Positions 1-4,382 of a DNA stretch of 11,707 nucleotides are shown piece after piece. This DNA comes from Candidatus Poribacteria bacterium. GTDB lineage: Bacteria; Poribacteria; DTPJ01. The notes beneath the pieces were generated by a model. It ran no database searches and had not been told where the DNA came from. It saw nothing but the letters and a program-made list of their open reading frames with translations. A program made the translations under genes and the position numbers. The stretch is from contig DTPJ01000364.1 of assembly GCA_011334435.1 (NCBI GenBank), positions 1 through 11,707 of the forward strand. The letters are read 5' to 3'. Each line of letters opens with the position of its first letter. Position 1 is the first letter of the stretch.

Positions 1-14
1 AAATCATCTTTCTT

Positions 15-27
15 ATGCAATTTGCAT
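15..27. repeat. Short perfect palindrome, operator-like
   Basis: ATGCAA and TTGCAT are perfect inverted arms around a single T. The site lies just past the stop codon of the leftward gene ending at 31. No T-run follows on either strand, so it is not a normal terminator. It could be an operator for something left of the window. Only the symmetry is seen; any role is a guess. Confidence 0.35.
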
Positions 28-30
28 TGG

Positions 31-789
31 TTATATTGAGTGTTTATGAATTGTATGATTTAAATTTGCATCCTCATAACTGTTTTGAAGACGAGTTAAT
101 GATGGTTTAAGATAATATGGTTTTGTGATCTCAACATTCATCACATCGTTATATTCTGAATTTTCGTCTATGAAACAACGCAAATTCTCAATTTCTTTTT
201 CATCAAATATAGATTTACAGCGATTTAGAAATTCCTCTTTAACTCTATCCTTTAATTTTGCGTATGAAACCATAGGATTATCAAACGAAAATCCCGTCTC
301 TTCAAGGTCTTCTAACTCTATGCGAGAAATAAATGATCTGTATAATCTTATAAAAATTCTTATTTTTTCTTTACTAAATCCATATATTTTTGAGTCAATT
401 ATCATTTGAGCTTTTAGGTCAGCTTCTTGCACTTTAACGATCGGTTTTCCAAAGACTATCTCAAAATCAACGATCTGATATTTGAGAGGTCTGTTAATAT
501 GAGTTCTATATCGCCGAATAGTATAGATTTCTGTTCCATCAGAAGCAAGAAAGTAATCTTCCCTTATAGGTTCCCAATAGGCATATTGGCTACAAAACGA
601 GCCTTCAACTACATAAAGTTTTACTGTATCGTGATTCCTATGGGCATCTTTAAATTCAGTGAGATCATCACATTCTATTTCAATGAAATCATCTGTTTCT
701 CGATCATAACTATAAGATGGAAAAGTGTCATATTCCGTAGGACAGAAAAGTTCATTACATTGTAAGCATCTTATTATTATATTTTCCAT
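31..789 (-). CDS. Unrecognised protein with an N-terminal CxxC cysteine cluster
   Basis: I do not recognise this 252-residue protein. The ATG at 789 is preferred because GGAAGGG lies about six bases upstream. The in-frame ATG at 816 would add nine residues but has no ribosome binding site. Near the N-terminus C8, C11 and C16 (CLQC then FC) resemble half of a zinc ribbon, and an isolated Cys occurs further on in IEIEC and GSFC. The first half is rich in acidic and aromatic residues and predicted beta strands (for example KLYVVEG, TEIYTIRRY). The second half, from about residue 120, looks helical and charged. There is no signal peptide and no membrane segment, so it is probably cytoplasmic. It is monocistronic within the window and transcribed leftwards from a promoter at 861-889. 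Codon use looks normal and the frame is open throughout, so I take it as a real gene, but no function can be given. Confidence 0.75.
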   Translation of the reverse strand: MENIIIRCLQCNELFCPTEYDTFPSYSYDRETDDFIEIECDDLTEFKDAHRNHDTVKLYVVEGSFCSQYAYWEPIREDYFLASDGTEIYTIRRYRTHINRPLKYQIVDFEIVFGKPIVKVQEADLKAQMIIDSKIYGFSKEKIRIFIRLYRSFISRIELEDLEETGFSFDNPMVSYAKLKDRVKEEFLNRCKSIFDEKEIENLRCFIDENSEYNDVMNVEITKPYYLKPSLTRLQNSYEDANLNHTIHKHSI

Positions 790-849
790 TTTGACCCTTC
801 CTATTTTTTGAAACATAGTTTATTACAACCATTAACTATGTTTACGTGC

Positions 850-866
850 TACTATTAAAAATAGTA
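850..866. promoter_or_regulatory. Inverted repeat over the -10 box, possible operator
   Basis: TACTATT and AATAGTA are perfect seven-base arms around AAA. The repeat covers the -10 hexamer and likely start site of the leftward promoter. A protein bound here would block transcription of the gene at 31-789. The symmetry is seen; operator function is inferred. Confidence 0.4.
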
Positions 867-889
867 TCACTATTTTCTTGACAAGTCAA
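861..889 (-). promoter_or_regulatory. Sigma-70-type promoter for the leftward gene at 31-789
   Basis: Read on the minus strand, TTGACT (889-884) is followed after exactly 17 bases by TACTAT (866-861). That is five of six -35 matches and a good -10. The predicted start near 854 gives a leader of about 65 bases before the ATG at 789. Both elements sit inside perfect inverted repeats (listed separately), which suggests repressor control. Confidence 0.55.
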
Positions 890-890
890 G
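877..890. promoter_or_regulatory. Inverted repeat over the -35 box, possible operator
   Basis: CTTGAC and GTCAAG are perfect six-base arms around AA. The repeat covers the -35 hexamer of the leftward promoter. It also contains two of the TTGAC boxes that recur through the adjoining intergenic region, so the same factor might bind both. Confidence 0.4.
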
Positions 891-1120
891 TAATTTTGCA
901 ATTTTGTTAATTGCCATCTATTATTGATCATTGTCAAAGAACGTCAATACCTTGATTTTAGTTTAATTTGACCGCAATCCGTTGACGAGAGTTTTATATT
1001 TCTTCTTTTAAAGTCAACATACGGGCAGAAAATCGGTTAAAAAATTGATATTGATACCATTAGTCTTTGAATCTAACTTTGCTATTGACATTGGGCGATC
1101 TAAAATGACATATTATTGAC
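878..1120. promoter_or_regulatory. Cluster of TTGAC/GTCAA boxes in the divergent intergenic region
   Basis: This stretch between the leftward gene and the dehydratase-like gene holds no ORF. It contains nine copies of TTGAC on one strand or the other, starting at 878, 885, 933, 943, 968, 982, 1013, 1085 and 1116. Less than one would be expected by chance at this base composition. The nonamer TTGACGAGA occurs twice, at 982 and 1116. The pattern suggests multiple sites for one DNA-binding protein acting on one or both divergent genes. Some copies may simply be -35 hexamers. Confidence 0.4.
1085..1114 (+). promoter_or_regulatory. Candidate promoter for the dehydratase-like gene
   Basis: A perfect TTGACA at 1085-1090 is followed after 18 bases by CATATT (1109-1114). 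The -10 match is only moderate. This would give a leader of about 55-60 bases to the ATG at 1179. It is the best rightward promoter in the region, but one of several AT-rich possibilities. Confidence 0.3.
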
Positions 1121-1178
1121 GAGAAAATTTTGTCTTATAGGGAAGAAACAAAAATAACAGACAGGAGAATAAAAACAG

Positions 1179-2075
1179 ATGAAAATATTACAATTTTATG
1201 TTCCGGACGAGGGGCTTAGAGTCGGCATAATGGAAGGCAATAGCGATGAAGTATTTGATATTACATCATCAGGCATTCAAAGCACGCTTGATCTTATAAA
1301 AAGGTCAATCCTCTTAAAAATGCCTATTGAAAGCATTGTGAAATCGCAAGAGAAGAAAGGGAAATTCTCTTATAACGAGTTAAATATTATGCCAGATAAA
1401 ACGAAACCTCATTTACTTTTGCCCATCTATCCGCCAGAAGTTTGGGGCTGTGGAGTCACATATAAACGAAGTGCCGAAATGCGAGATGATGACACCACGT
1501 CCGCAAAAGGCATCTATGACTATGTTTACTCAGCGACAAGACCTGAACTATTTTTTAAAGCTACAAGTTCAAGATGCTCAGGACCTAATGATTATATCTG
1601 TATTAGAAGCGATTCAGTTTTAACCGCTGCTGAACCTGAATTAGCTTATGTCCTCGGCGACGGAAAGGAGATAATCGGCTATACAATCTGCAATGATGTA
1701 TCTGCTTGGGATATTGAAAGGGAAAATCCGCTTTATCTTCCTCAATCAAAGATATTCTATGGTTGTTGTGCTTTGGGACCGGTTATATCGCTAAACTCTG
1801 AGATAAAAAATCCTTATAATTTGAATATAACCTGCAAGATCATCAGAAACGGAAGTGTTATTTTCTCTGGAGAGGTAAATTCCTCAAAGATTAAACGGAC
1901 GTTTGACGAACTTACAGATTTTTTATGTAGAGATAACCCAATTCTTCCCGGAACAACGATGACCACTGGCACAGGGATAATGATACCGAACGATTATGCC
2001 CTTGAACCAAACGATGTAGTAGAGATTGAGATTGAAGGTATTGGAAAGCTTTCTAATCCCGTAAAAAAGCTTTAA
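1179..2075 (+). CDS. FAH-superfamily enzyme, 2-keto-3-deoxy-D-arabinonate dehydratase-like
   Basis: A 298-residue protein of the fumarylacetoacetate hydrolase superfamily. The catalytic C-terminal domain begins near residue 85 with the PPEVWGCGVTY motif. Metal ligands are E152 and E154 (AAEPELA) and D173 (CNDVSAWD); K191 lies in the YLPQSKIFYGCCALGP stretch. The segment from residue 119 (TRPELFFKAT), the LPQSKI.GCCA.GPVI stretch, the RDNP segment and the final NPVKK closely match my memory of archaeal KdaD (Sulfolobus), also about 298 residues long. KdaD dehydrates 2-keto-3-deoxy-D-arabinonate to 2-oxoglutarate semialdehyde. Other members of this superfamily hydrolyse or decarboxylate different 2-oxo acids, so the substrate is not certain. 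The ATG at 1179 has AGGAGA about 11 bases upstream. It is soluble and cytoplasmic. No pentonate dehydrogenase or semialdehyde dehydrogenase lies beside it; it appears to stand alone before the psp operon. Confidence 0.85.
   Translation: MKILQFYVPDEGLRVGIMEGNSDEVFDITSSGIQSTLDLIKRSILLKMPIESIVKSQEKKGKFSYNELNIMPDKTKPHLLLPIYPPEVWGCGVTYKRSAEMRDDDTTSAKGIYDYVYSATRPELFFKATSSRCSGPNDYICIRSDSVLTAAEPELAYVLGDGKEIIGYTICNDVSAWDIERENPLYLPQSKIFYGCCALGPVISLNSEIKNPYNLNITCKIIRNGSVIFSGEVNSSKIKRTFDELTDFLCRDNPILPGTTMTTGTGIMIPNDYALEPNDVVEIEIEGIGKLSNPVKKL
2044..2073. promoter_or_regulatory. Paired AAAGCTTT palindromes, possible enhancer sites
   Basis: GAAAGCTTTC (2044-2053) and AAAGCTTT (2066-2073) are palindromes whose centres are 21 bp apart, two helical turns. 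They lie at about -76 and -55 from the start predicted for the sigma-54 promoter. Enhancer-binding proteins of the PspF/NtrC class bind such paired upstream sites. The sites lie in the last codons of the upstream gene, so their bases also encode protein. The enhancer role is inferred. Confidence 0.3.
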
Positions 2076-2098
2076 TCTTTTAGCATTAAAAATTAGAA

Positions 2099-2114
2099 TG
2101 GCAAATTACTTGCA
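2099..2114 (+). promoter_or_regulatory. Sigma-54 (-24/-12) promoter of the psp operon
   Basis: TGGCA-N6-TTGCA gives the GG and GC doublets with exactly 10 bases between them, as the RpoN consensus TGGCAC-N5-TTGCA requires. Ten of ten bases in the two core pentamers match. The predicted start is near 2125. It lies directly upstream of PspB-like and PspA genes, and psp operons of enterobacteria are sigma-54 dependent, which supports the call. A small hairpin (ATTACT/AGTAAT, 2105-2119) overlaps the -12 box. A TTGACA at 2137 with a weak CATTAT at 2159 could be a secondary sigma-70 promoter. Confidence 0.65.
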
Positions 2115-2136
2115 GTAATGTTCTTTTGTAAATCAT

Positions 2137-2334
2137 TTGACAAAAATTTTATGTTTTACATTATTGAAACAGATAATAAAAGATGATCGGGCTGTTTTTA
2201 AGGTATTGTTTACAATAATCATAAGCTTTATGATACTTGGAATAGTTATGTTTGTATTAGCATTCTTTATATTGAACTACCTTTTGATATGGTGGAGGGG
2301 AATTTTATGCATTTTGCTGAGCCGTTTTCTATGA
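2137..2334 (+). CDS. Possible tiny membrane protein at the head of the psp operon
   Basis: An open frame of up to 65 codons that lies between the sigma-54 promoter and the PspB-like gene, in the same direction. Residues from about 22 to 55 are almost wholly hydrophobic (FKVLFTIIISFMILGIV, then LAFFILNYLLIWW), enough for one long or two short membrane helices, with Lys/Arg/Asp before them. The start is uncertain. The TTG at 2137 gives the full frame, and further TTG codons lie at 2164 and 2206 and ATG codons at 2230 and 2248; none has a good ribosome binding site. The frame ends 28 bases inside the next gene, so translational coupling is possible. It resembles no family I can name. It may instead be a leader or a decayed membrane gene. 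The evidence is position plus hydrophobic character only. Confidence 0.35.
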   Translation: MTKILCFTLLKQIIKDDRAVFKVLFTIIISFMILGIVMFVLAFFILNYLLIWWRGILCILLSRFL

Positions 2335-2516
2335 TAGTTGCGATAGTCGCCATCGTTATGATAACTGGACTTTTCAGAGATATGATCAAACGAAGGCATG
2401 ATCTTTCAGCATCAAACAAAGATTTGACTGAAATAAAACAAAGGCTTACTTCAATAGAGGCAGAATTAGCAGACATCAAAGAACAGATCGCTGATTTTAT
2501 AATCAAAACGAATTAA
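2307..2516 (+). CDS. PspB-like small inner-membrane protein
   Basis: A 69-residue protein with the PspB plan. It has a short N-terminus, one membrane helix at about residues 7-22 (FSMIVAIVAIVMITGL), a basic patch (RDMIKRRHD), then a charged coiled coil from about residue 30 to 65 (TEIKQRLTSIEAELADIKEQ). PspB of E. coli is 74 residues with the same order and works with PspC to sense membrane stress and bind PspA. The ATG at 2307 is chosen because GGAGGGG ends six bases before it; the ATG at 2289 would put that site inside the gene. Sequence identity to PspB itself cannot be judged, and generic single-helix coiled-coil proteins look similar, but position in an operon with PspA supports the call. 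No PspC is visible in the window. Confidence 0.6.
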   Translation: MHFAEPFSMIVAIVAIVMITGLFRDMIKRRHDLSASNKDLTEIKQRLTSIEAELADIKEQIADFIIKTN

Positions 2517-2578
2517 GCATTTCTAACATTCAATTGGGTTGCCCGCTGGCTCTTAAATCAGAATTAAGGAGGTATAAA

Positions 2579-2998
2579 ATGTCAAAACTAAACACAAAAG
2601 AATCAATAATTGAGTTTTTGAAGCAAGAGGGTTATGAATTGACAGAAAAAGAAGATGGTAATGTTTTAGTAATAACTGACGAGGATGATTTCACTATATT
2701 TTCTGCGATAACTGATAAGCAAATTGAGTTTGTGGTGGACATCTGTGGCGAAAAAGACCTGAAAAAAGACAAAATAGCTGAAGTATATCGTATGTTGCTT
2801 GACCTTAATACCGAAATACAACCGAGTTGTTATGGGATAGACACTATGGAAAGCGAAAATCCCCGTATAGTATTAGTTGATAGTCTGCCATTAGAAAATC
2901 TTGATGTAAATGAGTTACAAATTTCATTAAGTTCTCTTGCACAAAACACGTTAAATGCTATGGAAGTATTAACTCCATACCTTAAAACTAAACAATAA
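2579..2998 (+). CDS. YjfI (DUF2170)/YbjN-like protein encoded beside PspA
   Basis: A 139-residue acidic soluble protein. The ATG at 2579 is preferred to the TTG at 2534 because AAGGAGG (2566-2572) lies six bases before it. The N-terminal half alternates a helix (KESIIEFLKQEGYEL) with beta strands (GNVLVITDEDDFTIFSAI, QIEFVVDI). The C-terminal half has LNTEIQPSCYGIDTM, IVLVDSLPLENLDVNEL and a final helix (SSLAQNTLNAMEVL). This order of strands and helices fits the YbjN / secretion-chaperone-like fold. The last part also resembles E. coli YjfI (DUF2170), whose gene lies directly before a PspA-family gene (yjfJ), as here. I cannot decide between the two labels. No enzyme motif is seen. It probably binds or tunes PspA, but this is inferred from gene order. 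Confidence 0.6.
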   Translation: MSKLNTKESIIEFLKQEGYELTEKEDGNVLVITDEDDFTIFSAITDKQIEFVVDICGEKDLKKDKIAEVYRMLLDLNTEIQPSCYGIDTMESENPRIVLVDSLPLENLDVNELQISLSSLAQNTLNAMEVLTPYLKTKQ

Positions 2999-3042
2999 TT
3001 AGCTTTTTAAGTTTAGCTAAAAAAATAAAAAGGAGATAAAAA

Positions 3043-3774
3043 ATGGGTATTCTAAGTCGTATGAAAGCTATATTTAAGTCAGAAGTAAACGCTGCTCTTG
3101 ATAAGGCAGAAGATACAGAAAAGATGTTAAATCAGACTGTCCTTGATATGCAAGAGCAATTGGCAAAAGCCAAACAACAGGTAGCTATTGCAATTGCTGA
3201 TGAGAAAAGGCTTGAGAGATCATATCTTGAAAATCAACAGTTGACCGAACAATGGATGGACAAGGCAAAATTAGCTGTCCAAAAAGGCAATGATGAATTA
3301 GCCAAAGCAGCTCTTGAAAGAAAAGTTGAGTATGAAAATCTGGCAACTGAGTATAAAAAGCAATGGGAAGCACAGAAGGCAGCGGTAGAGAAATTGAAAG
3401 TCTCGCTTAGGGATTTAGAGAGAAAAGTTGATGAAGCTAAGAGACAAAAAGACCTTCTCATCGCAAGGAACAAGAGGGCTATTGCCCAAAAGCAGATTCA
3501 TCAAACGATGGCTGGAATGGCTACCAATGCAGGAGTTTTCAACACATTTGATAGAATGAAACGAAAAGTTGAGGAGCAAGAAGCGAGGGCAGAAGCAGCA
3601 AAAGAGATCGCAGAAGAAACCGGCGATGCTAAACTTGAAAAACAATTCGCAGAACTTGGGAAATCAAGCATTGACGACGAACTTGCGAAGCTAAAATCAC
3701 AAATGGCAAGTGGCGAAACTCCAAAAGCTGAAGACCCTGAGCTTGCCAAACTCAAAGAGGAAATTAAAGGATAA
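3043..3774 (+). CDS. pspA: PspA/IM30 (Vipp1) family membrane-stress protein
   Basis: A 243-residue protein of the PspA/IM30 family, an ESCRT-III-like peripheral membrane protein that coats and repairs damaged inner membrane. It begins MGILSRMKAIFKSEVNAALD, the amphipathic helix that inserts into membrane, followed by KAEDTEKML where the family usually has EDP (a Thr replaces the hinge proline). Long charged helices run from about 27 to 150. Family hallmarks are residues 89-101 (AALERKVEYENLA), the FNTFDRMKRKVEEQEARAEA block near 166-185, and the DELAKLKSQM helix near 212-221. The tail after residue 222 is longer than in E. coli PspA and ends PELAKLKEEIKG. AAGGAGA precedes the ATG by about six bases. 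It is the last gene of the psp operon, 44 bases after the YjfI/YbjN-like gene and followed by a hairpin. Confidence 0.92.
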   Translation: MGILSRMKAIFKSEVNAALDKAEDTEKMLNQTVLDMQEQLAKAKQQVAIAIADEKRLERSYLENQQLTEQWMDKAKLAVQKGNDELAKAALERKVEYENLATEYKKQWEAQKAAVEKLKVSLRDLERKVDEAKRQKDLLIARNKRAIAQKQIHQTMAGMATNAGVFNTFDRMKRKVEEQEARAEAAKEIAEETGDAKLEKQFAELGKSSIDDELAKLKSQMASGETPKAEDPELAKLKEEIKG

Positions 3775-3786
3775 ATCTGAAAAAAC

Positions 3787-3823
3787 GATGCAGGATATAA
3801 GATAACATTTTATCTCCTGCATC
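3787..3823 (+). terminator. Hairpin after pspA, probable terminator
   Basis: GATGCAGGA (3787-3795) pairs perfectly with TCCTGCATC (3815-3823). Most of the inner bases (ATAAGA against TTTTAT) can extend the stem after one mismatch. It lies 12 bases past the pspA stop. Only a short, interrupted T-rich stretch (AATTTTATG) follows, so it may be a weak terminator or an mRNA-stabilising hairpin. Confidence 0.5.
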
Positions 3824-3883
3824 CCGAATTTTATGTCCCAATTTTACCAAACTTTGGACAGTTTTAAGCTAAAAAATTTCATT

Positions 3884-3918
3884 AGGTTGAAGGTTGAAAG
3901 TTAAAGGTTAAAGGTTAT
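3884..3918 (+). repeat. Heptamer repeat tract, left copy
   Basis: Five consecutive heptads of the form AGGTTRA (AGGTTGA, AGGTTGA, AAGTTAA, AGGTTAA, AGGTTAT). A second tract with the same unit and orientation lies at 4317-4351, on the other side of the small membrane-protein gene. Confidence 0.7.
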
Positions 3919-3990
3919 ATGTCGCCCCTGACGGAGCCAAAAGATTTTTCATTTATGTGTTTTCTATAAATATATCACCCCTTCGGGGTT
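3919..3990. repeat. REP-like element with two GC-rich hairpins
   Basis: In an AT-rich stretch two GC-rich hairpins stand out. One is a degenerate GCCCC...GGAGC at about 3924-3936. The other is a perfect ACCCC-TTC-GGGGT at 3977-3989. They are separated by an AT-rich linker. Together with the adjoining heptamers this looks like a dispersed intergenic repeat. No ORF is present between 3775 and 4049. Confidence 0.45.
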
Positions 3991-4049
3991 AAAAGTCTAT
4001 AGCAAGAATGACAACAATATTCCCTTTGGAAGAGAAAAGGAGTTATAAA

Positions 4050-4319
4050 ATGATAGCATTAATCAACTTTATATTCTTTGTGATAGTCGTCGCAACCATC
4101 GTCGGTGCTATCTGGTTGTCAAGAAAATATAAAGAGCGATATGCAGAATTCCCTTGGTGGAAAATAGTTATCGCCATCATCATTGAGATCGCCGCATGGA
4201 TCATAACTGTTGGATTCACCAAATGGGTATTCAAGCATCCATGGATCGCAGTTATAGCGATTATCATTCTTCTGATCATCTTCTTCAAAAGAAAAAAGAA
4301 AGAAGAACAAATACTTTAG
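4050..4319 (+). CDS. Small three-helix membrane protein, unknown
   Basis: An 89-residue protein. The ATG at 4050 is chosen because AAGGAG (4037-4042) lies seven bases upstream; the in-frame ATG at 4008 has none. Three hydrophobic helices are visible, at about residues 4-24 (INFIFFVIVVATIVGAIWL), 38-57 (KIVIAIIIEIAAWIITVGF) and 64-82 (PWIAVIAIIILLIIFF). A lysine/arginine-rich tail (KRKKKEE) follows and should face the cytoplasm. The loops carry Trp and Lys near the membrane interface. I recognise no family. It lies 275 bases after pspA in the same direction but beyond the hairpin and repeats, so co-regulation with the psp genes is possible, not shown. The stop codon falls within the first unit of the right-hand heptamer tract. 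Confidence 0.65.
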   Translation: MIALINFIFFVIVVATIVGAIWLSRKYKERYAEFPWWKIVIAIIIEIAAWIITVGFTKWVFKHPWIAVIAIIILLIIFFKRKKKEEQIL

Positions 4320-4351
4320 TTGAAGGTTAAAAGTTAAAGGTTGAAGGTTGT
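4317..4351 (+). repeat. Heptamer repeat tract, right copy
   Basis: Five heptads (TAGTTGA, AGGTTAA, AAGTTAA, AGGTTGA, AGGTTGT) in the same orientation as the tract at 3884-3918. The first unit supplies the TAG stop of the upstream gene, so the repeat and the gene end overlap. Confidence 0.7.
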
Positions 4352-4378
4352 TGTTTTATGGACACAATCTTTAACTTT
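4330..4378. terminator. Inverted repeat between convergent genes, possible bidirectional terminator
   Basis: AAAGTTAAAG (4330-4339) and CTTTAACTTT (4369-4378) are perfect ten-base arms with a 29-base loop. They lie between the stop codons of the rightward gene at 4050-4319 and the leftward gene at 4383-6059. The left arm is part of the heptamer tract. The long loop and lack of a T-run make termination uncertain. Confidence 0.35.
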
Positions 4379-4382
4379 ACTC

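Noticed and set aside
897..916. TGGCA...TTGCA on the minus strand, like a second sigma-54 promoter
   Set aside because: Ten bases separate the two pentamers instead of six, so the GG and GC doublets are four bases too far apart.
2137..2165. TTGACA with a downstream CATTAT as the main psp promoter
   Set aside because: The -10 matches only four of six bases with 16-base spacing, and it lies downstream of a much better sigma-54 promoter. It is kept only as a possible secondary promoter.
2999..3020. Inverted repeat TTAGCT/AGCTAA before pspA as a terminator
   Set aside because: It is followed by A-rich sequence, not T, and separates genes that look co-transcribed. It is probably chance in AT-rich DNA.
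3185..3755. Several leftward open frames opposite pspA
   Set aside because: They are Ser/Phe/Leu-rich antisense shadows of the Lys/Glu/Ala-rich coiled-coil gene and have no ribosome binding sites.
3884..4351. CRISPR array suggested by repeated units
   Set aside because: The units are contiguous seven-base heptads with no unique spacers of regular length and no cas genes nearby.
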